DNA of 58,024 bases from Phocaeicola sp. GTDB lineage: Bacteria; Bacteroidota; Bacteroidia; Bacteroidales; Bacteroidaceae. The stretch is taken from positions 1 through 58,024 of the forward strand of contig JARIAN010000027.1 of NCBI GenBank assembly GCA_029257865.1. Reading direction: 5' to 3'. Every line of letters starts with the position of its first letter. The stretch's first letter is position 1. The position numbers and the translations under genes are program-made. Of this stretch, positions 27,191-34,882 are shown in pieces. The notes beneath the pieces are model-generated. The model worked only from the letters and a program-made list of their open reading frames with translations, did not search any database and was not told the origin of the DNA.

Positions 27191-28114
27191 TTATTGATTG
27201 CTAATTTTGCGGTGAATGTATTCGTAAGTAAGTCTGGAGATTTCAGCAATGAGTTCTTCTGTTTTCTCTGACGACAGCTTACTATCTTTGCAAAATACGG
27301 CAATAGAGTAATGTTTTCCGTTCGGTAGTATTACGAAGCCTATATCATTTACAGCTACAATTGTGCCATCATCTTTTACATAACCAGTTCCTGTCTTATG
27401 ATATAACTTTGTGCCTAATGTGGGTAAGTATTTAGCCAAACGATTAGGCCCGGTTTGCGTTCCTGACATAACTTCTGTAAGCCAAAGGAAATCCTGCTGT
27501 CTCTGAGTTCTATTATCAACAAGCATTTCCAACAAGAGAATTGCATCGTTTGGTGTTGTACTATTAAAATATGCACGGCTATGATCCATCGCCATCTCAT
27601 CTTCTGTCCATTTTATTTGAGTATTTGTACACCCTAAATCCTGTATAACCTGATTTGCATAATGTGTACCATCGAACAGGTTAAAAAGAATATTGCTTGC
27701 ATTATTGTCGCTTTGCGCTACTGAATATTCAATCAGCTGACTTACTTTTAATCGAATATCTCCATCTGGATATTTATCCCGTAGTGGACTATAGGTATCA
27801 GGTGACAACATATCCTTAGTAATGAGCATAGGCTTTTTCAATGTTAACGAATCTTGTTTCAAGCAATGAAGAATAGCTACTGCTTGATGGAGTTTAAATA
27901 CGCTCATCATAGGAAAAGATTGATCAGCATTTTTTGTACAAAGCATCTTCCCCTGATAGTAAACTGCAATTCCAACTTGGACATTTTTTCCTTCTAGAAG
28001 TTGTTCAACTTGCTTTTGAAGCGAGGTGTTTACGTCTTTCTGTTTTGACAGGCATGTCAAGGGAGTTAAGACAGTAAGTAATATACTAAAGATAATGGTT
28101 AATTTTCTATTCAT
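27191..28114 (-). CDS. Class A (subclass A2) serine beta-lactamase, Bacteroides type
   Basis: A 307-residue precursor with signal peptide MNRKLTIIFSILLTVLTPL. The active-site motifs are complete: SVFK (Ser71, Lys74), SDN (residues 135-137), an omega-loop WTEDEMAMDH and KTG (240-242). PMMSVFK, YSPLRDKYPDG and NDIGFVILPNG resemble CepA/CblA/CfxA-group enzymes, but the sequence as I recall those proteins is clearly different, so I give no gene symbol. It should hydrolyse penicillins and many cephalosporins in the periplasm. The start at 28114 is chosen because a perfect promoter sits just upstream. It is AT-rich, inserted between plus-strand element genes, and looks like acquired cargo. Confidence 0.92.
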   Translation of the reverse strand: MNRKLTIIFSILLTVLTPLTCLSKQKDVNTSLQKQVEQLLEGKNVQVGIAVYYQGKMLCTKNADQSFPMMSVFKLHQAVAILHCLKQDSLTLKKPMLITKDMLSPDTYSPLRDKYPDGDIRLKVSQLIEYSVAQSDNNASNILFNLFDGTHYANQVIQDLGCTNTQIKWTEDEMAMDHSRAYFNSTTPNDAILLLEMLVDNRTQRQQDFLWLTEVMSGTQTGPNRLAKYLPTLGTKLYHKTGTGYVKDDGTIVAVNDIGFVILPNGKHYSIAVFCKDSKLSSEKTEELIAEISRLTYEYIHRKISNQ

Positions 28115-28138
28115 AAATAAGCATATATAGTTTAGTTG

Positions 28139-28169
28139 CAAAGTTAATAAAATATGTAATATAGACAAA
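28139..28169 (-). promoter_or_regulatory. Consensus Bacteroides promoter of the beta-lactamase gene
   Basis: On the minus strand TTTG (28166-28169), 19 bp, TAACTTTG (28139-28146) matches both boxes exactly. The predicted start leaves a leader of about 18 nt before the ATG at 28114. Confidence 0.8.
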
Positions 28170-28258
28170 TAGAAGGATAGTATTATTTTTACTTGTCTTA
28201 AAATCATGTATGATTTCCATAAAGTTGCTCATCTGCACTCCCGATGAATTTTCCGATA

Positions 28259-28485
28259 CAAAGGTACGAAGGGTCGGTACGGCGTCAAATGGCGCTGCGC
28301 TTGGCTGCGAAGAAAGCAGCCGGCAGCCTTCCACAATTTGTACCAAATTGGGTATTCCGTCCGCTTTCCCCTTGCCACATTTGCCTTCTGTCCCTTACAC
28401 CCTTCGTGAGAAGAGGTATCGTAAAAATCACCCGAGAGTGAGAAGCCCTAAGGCTTCAAACCAAAGGGAAAAAATTAGTTCAGCT
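28259..28485. promoter_or_regulatory. Structured operon-head element A
   Basis: A minus-strand promoter, TTTG (28286-28289), 19 bp, TACCTTTG (28259-28266), is perfect and points left. To its right lie nested inverted repeats. The outer pair is ACGAAGGGT (28266-28274) with ACCCTTCGT (28399-28407). The middle pair is GAAAGC (28312) with GCTTTC (28363). The inner dyad is CAATTTG-TAC-CAAATTG (28334-28350). A small hairpin GAAGCC/GGCTTC precedes the start codon at 28486. Elements B (34633) and C (36745) share this plan with different stem sequences, and B shares the inner dyad. Confidence 0.6.
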
Positions 28486-28788
28486 ATGGCATACAAACTC
28501 AAAGACCGAAAAGAAAAGATGCTCTACAAGGGCAGTGTTTACGAACTCACCCTGCAGTGGGACAGAGAGAGTCTCCGCAAGTGCTTTTGCGGTATGCCTC
28601 CTTTCTATGCACACATCCGCAAGGACGGCGCCAACTATGCACAAATCGACTGCTATTCCAATGGGGACGATTTCAGTGTGGTACCCATGCACCCGCTTTT
28701 TGAAGAGCCGGAATGGATAGTGCACTTCCTAAAGTCGGACATCAATTCCATTCCACTGCAGAAACTGCTGGAACTGCTTCCCATCTGA
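28486..28788 (+). CDS. Hypothetical protein (first gene behind element A)
   Basis: A 100-residue protein starting MAYKLKDRKEKMLYKGSVYEL. The start is chosen because the longer frame upstream runs through the structured element A. It has no signal peptide, a short Cys-containing segment (KCFCGMPPFYAHIRKDG) and a beta-rich layout. It precedes a DUF6926-like gene, pcfK and pcfJ in one plus-strand operon. Family not recognised. Confidence 0.65.
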   Translation: MAYKLKDRKEKMLYKGSVYELTLQWDRESLRKCFCGMPPFYAHIRKDGANYAQIDCYSNGDDFSVVPMHPLFEEPEWIVHFLKSDINSIPLQKLLELLPI

Positions 28789-28821
28789 TTCACGGAGTAA
28801 CGAACTTAAAATGAAATCGCT

Positions 28822-29058
28822 ATGGACACACTCATTGAAGCTATTCCTACATGGGCACTCTGCTATCTGTTCAACTCGGATGCAACCGGACTGACGGATG
28901 AAGAAATCGCTCTGATTGACCAATGGTACACGGAGAACAAGGTCATGGGTATCACTACCGCAACGGAACAAGAGGGAGAATGTTTCCCTTACTTCTCACA
29001 CTATCCTGCTTTCGGTCTTCCTGCCGAAGTGGTGGACTGCCACGTCATGGTAGGCTGA
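28822..29058 (+). CDS. DUF6926-like small protein
   Basis: A 78-residue protein. PTWALCYLFNSDATGLTDEE, then PYFSHYPAFGLPAEVVDCHV, is the pattern I associate with DUF6926, a family of small proteins found in Bacteroides mobile elements. No enzymatic motif. It lies 33 bp after the preceding ORF and before pcfK. Confidence 0.7.
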   Translation: MDTLIEAIPTWALCYLFNSDATGLTDEEIALIDQWYTENKVMGITTATEQEGECFPYFSHYPAFGLPAEVVDCHVMVG

Positions 29059-29107
29059 ATACTGCCGGTGACTACAAATAATTATTTACGCTTAAACATA
29101 GGAACAT

Positions 29108-29545
29108 ATGAAAGGAACTGACCATTTCAAGGAACTCATCAAGAACTATCTTGATAACCGAGCCAAGGAAGACGAACTCTTCCGTGCCAAGTATGAAACC
29201 ACCACACGCACCATTGACGATGTGGTCAACTATATCTTCCATGCCGTACAGCAATCCGGCTGCTGCGGTTTCTCTGATGATGAAGTCTATTCCATGGCAG
29301 TCCATGCGATAGATGAACCCGATTTGGAAATTGGCAAGCCGATGAACTGCAACGTGGTGGTGAACCATCATATCGAACTGACCGAGGAGGAAAAGGCAGA
29401 GCAGCGTGCCATTGCCCTCAAACGATACCAGGAGGAGGAAATGCGGAAACTGCAGCTGCAGCAACGCAACAGCCGACCCAAGGCAGCCAAATCGCAACCC
29501 AAACCCATTCAAGAACTCTCACTATTTCAAGGCATGGAACTATGA
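29108..29545 (+). CDS. PcfK-like protein
   Basis: A 145-residue protein. The N-terminal part (MKGTDHFKELIKNYLDNRA, TIDDVVNYIFHAVQQSGCCGF) matches the PcfK-like family, named after a gene of the enterococcal pCF10 transfer region. The C-terminal third is a Gln/Arg/Lys-rich tail. It overlaps the pcfJ-like start by 4 bp, the usual pairing. Biochemical function is not established. Confidence 0.85.
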   Translation: MKGTDHFKELIKNYLDNRAKEDELFRAKYETTTRTIDDVVNYIFHAVQQSGCCGFSDDEVYSMAVHAIDEPDLEIGKPMNCNVVVNHHIELTEEEKAEQRAIALKRYQEEEMRKLQLQQRNSRPKAAKSQPKPIQELSLFQGMEL

Positions 29546-30816
29546 AAGCAAGAACGAAAATAGATAAAAAGGTGGCAGCTTCCAATGAGAAACTGACCGG
29601 CATAAGCCCCAAAGTGCTCACATGGGCAATGCGGAAAGTGGCAGGACATGTCTGCTTCCGTACTTCCGCACACAAGTGTACATGTGGCGATTGTGGCAGG
29701 CACTTCGACTATGAGGGAAAAGGCAAGTCGGTATGCTGCCCTTATTGCGGTACTCGCTTACAGATAAAGGACACCCTCAAACGCACCATCAAGGAAGCCT
29801 ACTACTTTTCTTCCCTCGAAGTAATAGACCATTTGCAGGTGCAACGGGTATTCCGTTTGGAAACGACCTTCCGGAAAGGAATGCCTATGGAGGTAGACTG
29901 CTGGGAGGCATGCCGTCTGTGGCTCAATGCCGAAGGCAAGTTAGCTGTCGCAGCAAGAACAAGGACATTGGGCTACTATGTGGACTGCTTTGATTGGGCA
30001 TCCGAAATCACCTTGAAGCGACCGACCGAAGTCCATTGGCTCATTGCAGATACCTATGTTTATCCGCACTATCGGTTGCTGCCCGAACTGAAACGCAACG
30101 GTATGAATGGCAAGCTGCCCGACTGCCATCCGATGAAGCTGATGAAAGCCATACTGACAGACAGCCGGATGGAAACCATCCTCAAGTCGAAAGATTTACA
30201 TGCCGTGTCTTATTTTGTAAACCGCCCTTTGGAACTTGACCGATGCTGGCAGTCGTATAAGGTAGCCACCCGGCATCACTACCGCCCTTCGGACATGGGA
30301 TTGTGGGCAGATACCATCCGCTTGCTGGAGCAGTGTGGCAAGGACATCTGCAACCCCAGGTATATCTGTCCGCAGAACCTCAGAGCCGAGCATGACTATT
30401 GGATGAACCGGCACAACCAAATGGAGCAGAAACGCAAAAGCCAAGAACAGATGCAGCGAGCCAAACGGAAGGAAGCCGAGTTCTACAAGGAGAAGTCACG
30501 CTATTTCGGTATCACCATCACCGACAAAGACCTGGTGATTTCGGTACTTGATACGTTGGAAGCCTTCCAAGCCGAGGGAAATGCCCTGCATCATTGTGTT
30601 TTCCAATGCGAATACTATGCCAAGGCGGACAGCTTGATACTATCTGCTCATGACAAGGAGGGGAACCGCATCGAGACGATTGAGTTCTCACTGACCGAGG
30701 GGAAAGTGATACAGAGCCGTGGGCTGTGCAATACGAATACTCCGCACCATGACCGGATTGTCCGGCTGGTCAATGCCCATGCCCATCAGATACTCGCAGC
30801 CAAACAGACAGCGTAA
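29542..30816 (+). CDS. PcfJ-like protein
   Basis: A 424-residue protein. A zinc-ribbon lies at about residues 45-75 (CTCGDCGRHF, CCPYCGTRL). The C-terminal PcfJ signature is GNALHHCVFQCEYYAKADSLI. PcfJ proteins occur with PcfK in conjugative plasmids and integrative elements of Firmicutes and Bacteroidetes; their role is unclear. A strong terminator follows 20 bp downstream, ending the operon that begins at element A. Confidence 0.88.
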   Translation: MKARTKIDKKVAASNEKLTGISPKVLTWAMRKVAGHVCFRTSAHKCTCGDCGRHFDYEGKGKSVCCPYCGTRLQIKDTLKRTIKEAYYFSSLEVIDHLQVQRVFRLETTFRKGMPMEVDCWEACRLWLNAEGKLAVAARTRTLGYYVDCFDWASEITLKRPTEVHWLIADTYVYPHYRLLPELKRNGMNGKLPDCHPMKLMKAILTDSRMETILKSKDLHAVSYFVNRPLELDRCWQSYKVATRHHYRPSDMGLWADTIRLLEQCGKDICNPRYICPQNLRAEHDYWMNRHNQMEQKRKSQEQMQRAKRKEAEFYKEKSRYFGITITDKDLVISVLDTLEAFQAEGNALHHCVFQCEYYAKADSLILSAHDKEGNRIETIEFSLTEGKVIQSRGLCNTNTPHHDRIVRLVNAHAHQILAAKQTA

Positions 30817-30835
30817 ATTCCTTATATATGTTCCG

Positions 30836-30872
30836 CTCCGACTTCCGCCGTGAGGCGTGGGTCGGAGTTTTT
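30836..30872 (+). terminator. Intrinsic terminator after pcfJ
   Basis: CTCCGAC/GTCGGAG outer arms plus CCGCC-gtga-GGCG inner pairing, followed by TTTTT. Confidence 0.9.
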
Positions 30873-31165
30873 ATATTTTGGATAGTAGAGATAGTTGACT
30901 ATGTTAAAATGAAATATAATGCAAATATCTATTTGTTATATAATAGATTTTACATGATAATATGTTTAATTACGCATTTAAGTTAAGTGGGTAAATCTAT
31001 ATTTTATTCCCTTTGAAAAAACGATGTAAATATGTGATATACAACATATAAATAGCGTATTGTTTTTAATAAAATATAGGTAAACTAATTATGTAATAAT
31101 AAAATAATATAGTATATTTGTAGTATAATAATATAGTAGTAAAGTAATATAGTAAACCTATAAAA
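30873..31165. repeat. AT-rich parA leader with repeated ATATAGTA/GTAAAC words (copy 2)
   Basis: A very AT-rich stretch with no ORF. From 31080 onward AATATAGTA-type words recur about four times, and GTAAAC occurs at both ends. TATATTTG (31113-31120) fits a -7 box for parA. The same GTAAAC vocabulary occurs at 24982 and 31925, consistent with a partition-type or autoregulatory binding array. Confidence 0.4.
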
Positions 31166-31930
31166 ATGGAAGAAAAAAAATTAACAATAGCCATCGGCAA
31201 TCAGAAAGGTGGAGTCGGCAAAACCACTTCTACCGCATGTATAGGTGCAGCACTTGCCCTGAGAGGAAAACGGGTGCTGCTCGTTGACCTGGATGCACAG
31301 CAGAACCTCACGTTCACGCTGACGCAGAACGAAGACCCGGAAACGAGCATCTATGATACGCTGGTCAAAGACCAACCGCTGCCTATCGTACCCATCCGTG
31401 AAAACCTGGACCTTGTTCCAGCATCACTGGACTTGGCAAGAGCCGAAATAGACATGGCTACCATGATGGCAAGGGAGTGCATTCTCAAATCCTACCTCGA
31501 TGAACAGAAGGAGAAGTATGACTACATCTTGATGGACTGTTCGCCCTCACTCGGTATCGTGACAACCAATGCGCTGGTGGCAGCGGACAAACTCTACATA
31601 CCGCTCACTGCCGAAGCCTTGCCCTTGAAAGGCTTGACCATGCTGGATGATATAGTTCGGGAAGTGAAACGCAGGGTAAATCCAATGCTTGAATTAGGCG
31701 GTGTTTTCTTCACCAGGTTCAATAACCGGAAGTTGAACAGGGAAGTGATTTCCATGGTGGAAAAACGATATGGAGTGAAGGTTTTTCAGACGAAAATCCG
31801 AGAGAATATTTCCATAGCCGAAATGCCGCTGTCTGGTCAGACCATCTTTGAGTACGAACCGAAAAGTAATGGTGCAGCAGACTATCAGACACTGACCGAT
31901 GAGATTATCAGTCGGGAGGAAAATAGGTAA
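31166..31930 (+). CDS. ParA/Soj-family ATPase (TraA-like of Bacteroides elements)
   Basis: A 254-residue protein. The deviant Walker A is KGGVGKTT (residues 14-21). VLLVDLDAQQNLTFTL and YILMDCSPSLGIVTTNAL carry the other P-loop ParA motifs. In Bacteroides conjugative elements a ParA-like gene followed by a DUF3408 gene heads the mob/tra region; here no tra genes follow, which suggests rearrangement. It is probably involved in element partition or regulation with the downstream gene. Confidence 0.88.
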   Translation: MEEKKLTIAIGNQKGGVGKTTSTACIGAALALRGKRVLLVDLDAQQNLTFTLTQNEDPETSIYDTLVKDQPLPIVPIRENLDLVPASLDLARAEIDMATMMARECILKSYLDEQKEKYDYILMDCSPSLGIVTTNALVAADKLYIPLTAEALPLKGLTMLDDIVREVKRRVNPMLELGGVFFTRFNNRKLNREVISMVEKRYGVKVFQTKIRENISIAEMPLSGQTIFEYEPKSNGAADYQTLTDEIISREENR

Positions 31931-32010
31931 ACTATCTTACTATATGACTAATCACAAAAGTTATTGGTAACATAGTAAGTTAATCAGCAAGTAAACAAGT
32001 AATAAAATAC
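31925..32010. repeat. AT-rich spacer with GTAA/GTAAAC motifs (copy 3)
   Basis: Shares AATAGGTAAAC and TAATCACA with the spacer at 24982 and contains further GTAA words. It lies between parA and the DUF3408 gene. Confidence 0.35.
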
Positions 32011-32015
32011 ACAAT

Positions 32016-32477
32016 ATGAGTAAGAAGAATTTATCCTTATTGATGGATGGCTTCATGGGTGAAGCCAATCAAGCAGAATCGGTGCAGGAACAGCCTAAGG
32101 AACAAACTACTGAACAAGCAGAACAACTAACAGTTCTAACCGATAAGCAGGAAAGTCCGAAGGCGGTATCTTCAAAGACAGCTACTAAAAAGGACGCTAA
32201 TGAAACAGAAACTACCGAAAAAATGAAATCCAGACTGGAAGCCAAACGCAGGGAAAATGTGGGTCGCCCCAAGAAAGGCGAAACAGCCAAAAGTACCAAG
32301 AAACCCCAGGAAATCCGAGCCACCTTTATCGTAGATCCGGATTTACTTCAAAAGGTGAAGTACATTTCTCTTGTGGAAGGTGCCTTATTGAAGGACGTTA
32401 TCTCTGAAGCTCTGAACAACTATGTGGATAAATGGGAAACTGACAACCGGAAAATACGCCTGCCAAAGAGAAAGTAA
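32016..32477 (+). CDS. DUF3408 protein, ribbon-helix-helix-like DNA-binding partner of ParA
   Basis: A 153-residue protein. The N-terminal about 90 residues are low-complexity (Gln/Glu/Lys/Thr). The C-terminal domain (IRATFIVDPDLLQKVKYI, LKDVISEALNNYVDKW) has the short strand plus two helices of DUF3408 proteins, which resemble ribbon-helix-helix DNA binders. It is 85 bp downstream of parA. A centromere-binding ParB role is plausible and would fit the surrounding GTAA-rich arrays. Inference from context. Confidence 0.78.
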   Translation: MSKKNLSLLMDGFMGEANQAESVQEQPKEQTTEQAEQLTVLTDKQESPKAVSSKTATKKDANETETTEKMKSRLEAKRRENVGRPKKGETAKSTKKPQEIRATFIVDPDLLQKVKYISLVEGALLKDVISEALNNYVDKWETDNRKIRLPKRK

Positions 32478-32485
32478 GAACTTCT

Positions 32486-32535
32486 GCAGTAGTTCTGTCA
32501 TTGCAAGTGCCAGACAGCAATGACAGGACTGCTGC
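32486..32535 (+). terminator. Long hairpin after the DUF3408 gene
   Basis: Nineteen-bp arms (32486-32504 and 32517-32535) pair with two G-T pairs around a 12-nt loop. There is no strong T-run, so it could be a terminator or an RNA-stability element. Confidence 0.6.
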
Positions 32536-32651
32536 GTTACTTGGGAATTGAGGTCTATAAATTATTTATATTCGTCCGACCTGCCAGATAATGCTTTTGT
32601 GCTAAAAATTGGGGCTATTTGCAGGAAACAAGATACAATATAAATAAAGCC

Positions 32652-32682
32652 TTGGTAGTTTAAAATAAATATGTTATCTTTG
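32652..32682 (+). promoter_or_regulatory. Promoter of the Abi leader RNA
   Basis: TTGG (32652-32655), 19 bp, TATCTTTG (32675-32682). The -7 box is exact and the -33 box is one base off. Transcription would start near 32689, just before the CCCGC hairpin. Confidence 0.65.
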
Positions 32683-32688
32683 CAACAA

Positions 32689-32740
32689 CAAATCCCGCCC
32701 GCTTCCCGTAAGATTAGCGTACCCAGCGGGACATTTTTTA
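32689..32740 (+). ncRNA. Short structured RNA upstream of the Abi gene (abiF-RNA-like)
   Basis: Between a good promoter and the Abi start codon lies a compact hairpin element. TCCCGC (32693-32698) pairs with GCGGGA (32726-32731), and the enclosed segment contains CCCGTAAGA and GCGTACCC. A T-run (ATTTTTTATTT) follows immediately. Abi_2/AbiF genes are known to be preceded by a conserved small RNA (the abiF RNA motif) that acts as antitoxin. The position, size, GC stem and T-run fit that description. A plain terminator of the preceding genes is the main alternative. Confidence 0.6.
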
Positions 32741-32743
32741 TTT

Positions 32744-33643
32744 ATGGGAGTCAGATATACAAATCAAGCCATAACCACTGAACAGCAAATTGAAATTCTC
32801 CAAGAAAGAGGTTTGCTTATTGATGATATAGAGCAAGCAATTGATGTTCTTGATACCATCAGTTATTTCCGTCTTGCTGGCTATTGGAAACACTTTGAAA
32901 TAGATCATTTTACACATCAATTTAGGGAAGGCAGTTGTTTCTCAGATATAGTGAAGCTGTATTCTTTTGATAAGCAACTTCGAGCATTGCTGTTTACTGC
33001 TATTCAAACAATAGAAGTTTCGGTCAGGACAAAAATAATCAAGCATTTTTCCCCTGGTTTTGGTGCATTTTGGTTTATGGATGAAACTTTTGCACTTAAT
33101 GACGCTCGTTTTGCTACAAATCTGGCTGTCATCCGTAAGGAAGTATCGCGTTCTCATGATGACTTCATAACAGAGCATTTTCGTAGATACAGTGAACCTG
33201 ATCTTCCCCCTGTATGGAAAACGTTGGAAGTTATTTCAATGGGTACACTATCCAAACTTTATTCTAACTTTTCGGATGCTACCGCTAAACATGCCGTAGC
33301 GAGAGAGTTCGGCTTGAATCATCACAAATTCTTGCGAAGCTGGTTGGAGTGTCTTGCCGTGCTTCGTAACTGCTGTGCCCATCATTCAAGATTGTCAAAC
33401 CGAGTCTTTCCTGTAAAGCCTAAAATGCCGGAGCGTATGCCTAATAAATGGATTACAGATTTTTCTTTTCGAGAACAGACTCTTTATCCACAATTATGCT
33501 ATCTGGTATATTGGCTCAATTCTATTATCCCAGACAATACCTTTGTTGTTGATTTCAAACAACTTTTGATAAAATACCCTTCTGTAAACACTCGTCTGCT
33601 AGGTTTTCCTTATAATTGGGAACAAGAACCTTTATGGAGATGA
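32744..33643 (+). CDS. Abi_2 family (AbiD/AbiF-like) HEPN protein
   Basis: A 299-residue protein. The N-terminus (TTEQQIEILQERGLLIDD, ISYFRLAGYWKHFE) and the middle (SFDKQLRALLFTAIQTIEVSVRTKI) are typical of Abi_2. The HEPN RNase motif R-x4-H is present as RNCCAHH (Arg208, His213). Abi_2 proteins cause abortive infection by RNA cleavage and are controlled by an upstream small RNA in the AbiF type. The leader at 32689-32740 fits such an antitoxin. The gene ends at a simple hairpin and is followed by the 326-bp repeats. Likely a stand-alone defence cargo gene. Confidence 0.88.
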   Translation: MGVRYTNQAITTEQQIEILQERGLLIDDIEQAIDVLDTISYFRLAGYWKHFEIDHFTHQFREGSCFSDIVKLYSFDKQLRALLFTAIQTIEVSVRTKIIKHFSPGFGAFWFMDETFALNDARFATNLAVIRKEVSRSHDDFITEHFRRYSEPDLPPVWKTLEVISMGTLSKLYSNFSDATAKHAVAREFGLNHHKFLRSWLECLAVLRNCCAHHSRLSNRVFPVKPKMPERMPNKWITDFSFREQTLYPQLCYLVYWLNSIIPDNTFVVDFKQLLIKYPSVNTRLLGFPYNWEQEPLWR

Positions 33644-33645
33644 GA

Positions 33646-33669
33646 GGATTTTTGTACAGCGAAAAATCC
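33646..33669 (+). terminator. Hairpin after the Abi gene
   Basis: GGATTTTT-gtacagcg-AAAAATCC begins 2 bp after the stop codon. The perfect 8-bp arms are symmetric and may act on both strands. It abuts the first 326-bp repeat unit. Confidence 0.65.
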
Positions 33670-34467
33670 ATCCGGTTTGCTCCGTGTCAGTGACACCAAG
33701 CAAAACTCGGCTGATAGGCTTTTGCTACAAATGGAAGATTCAGTCCATTGCCACAGAGAGAAGTAACAGGGTTTCGTTTCGCTCCACTCAGTTGTTTCTC
33801 ACAGTGTCAATGAGGTTGGAAAGCATATCTACAAATGATGACATGCTCGATGGCTCTACCGAACGCAGGCTGACGCTTGCAGAAGTAGAGCCATCGAATG
33901 GTTTATATGGTTAGCTCACAGATGCTGGTCGCCACTTCCGACTTATCGTATTTTATGCGATGCCGGAAGTGACGGCCTTTTGGGAAGAATATGCCATCCG
34001 GTTTGCTCCGTGTCGGTGACACCAAGCAAAGCCCGGCTGACAGGCTGTTACTACTGATGGGAATTCCAGTTCATTGCCACAGAGAGAAGCAGCAGGGTTT
34101 CACTTCGCTCCACTCAGCTGTTTCTCACAGTGTCAATGAGGTTGGAAAACATATCTACAAATGATGACTTGCTCGATGGCTCTACCGAACGCAGGCTGAC
34201 GCTTGCGGAAGTAGAGCCATCGAATGGTTTATGCAGTAAGCTCACAGATGTTGGCCGCCACTTCCGACTTATCGTATTTTATGCGATGCCGGAAGTGACG
34301 ACCTTTTGGGAAGGATATGTCATCCGGTTTGCTCCGTGTCGGTGACACCAAGCAAAGCTCGGCTGATAGGCTTTTGCGACAAGCGGAATACTCCAATCCG
34401 TTGCCACAGAGAGAACCTGCAAGGCTCCACTTCGCTTCACTTTGTAGGTTCTCACAACGGCAACGGT
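33670..34467. repeat. 326-bp tandem repeats with multiple hairpins (2 full units plus one partial)
   Basis: Units start at 33670, 33996 and 34322 (exact 326-bp period); the third ends near 34467. Each full unit holds at least four inverted repeats: TTTGCT..GTGTC/GACAC..AGCAAA; a stem around 33745-33815; a perfect 12-bp stem CGATGGCTCTAC/GTAGAGCCATCG; and CACTTCCG/CGGAAGTG. The second stem covaries. Its inner arm pairs GAGAAGTAAC/GTTGTTTCTC, GAGAAGCAGC/GCTGTTTCTC and GAGAACCTGCAA/TTGTAGGTTCTC in units 1-3, and its outer arm changes from CATTG/CAATG to CCGTTGCC/GGCAACGG. Short ORFs inside are not credible genes. This looks like structured RNA, or DNA that folds. Confidence 0.85.
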
Positions 34468-34632
34468 TTTCGGGGATGTGCATCTTCAAGACGGTCGGGA
34501 TGCTGGGTTACGCGGACTTTCTAAGGAATATGTTTGAGATGACCTGTTAGAACTAATTCTTTCCCTTGGAGTCCTAATCGGGAAAGTCTTGAAAACCTTT
34601 GGAACTTCTTGGTCCAACTCGTTTTATCCGTG
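34468..34632. other. Non-coding segment between the repeats and element B
   Basis: No credible gene. It contains one hairpin, CTTTCCC/GGGAAAG (about 34568-34595), and AT-balanced sequence. If the minus-strand promoter of element B is used, this would be the first part of a leftward transcript entering the 326-bp repeats. Confidence 0.4.
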
Positions 34633-34882
34633 CAAAGGTACTGCGGACGGGAGAAACGTCAAGTGCCGCTGACGCTTTCGGACTGAGGACTTTCCGGCAG
34701 CCTTCCACAATTTGTGCCAAATTGGGTATTCCGTAAAGTCCTCGGACCTCACACTTGCCTTATTCTCCCTGTTGTCCGCAGTGAGGAACTGCACGAAAAA
34801 CGGTTTTCCCGACCAAGAAGCTCTAAAGGGCTTCACAAGAGGGAGAAGAATCGGAATCGCAACCATCTAAATTGTTTTAACT
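34633..34882. promoter_or_regulatory. Structured operon-head element B
   Basis: A minus-strand promoter, CTTG (34660-34663), 19 bp, TACCTTTG (34633-34640), points left. Nested inverted repeats follow. The outer stem is CTGCGGAC-GGGAGAA (34641-34655) with TTCTCCC (34763) and GTCCGCAG (34774-34781). The middle is GAGGACTTT (34685-34693) with AAAGTCCTC (34735-34743). The inner dyad is CAATTTG-TGC-CAAATTG (34708-34724). The segment GGCAGCCTTCCACAATTTGT and the following CCAAATTGGGTATTCCGT are almost identical to element A, while the middle and outer stems differ in sequence but remain complementary. Confidence 0.65.

Noticed and set aside
33684-34550. Short ORFs (71-86 codons) in the 326-bp repeats
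   Set aside because: They are in non-equivalent frames, lack ribosome-binding sites and fall in hairpin-rich repeat sequence; their similarity to each other comes from the repeat itself.
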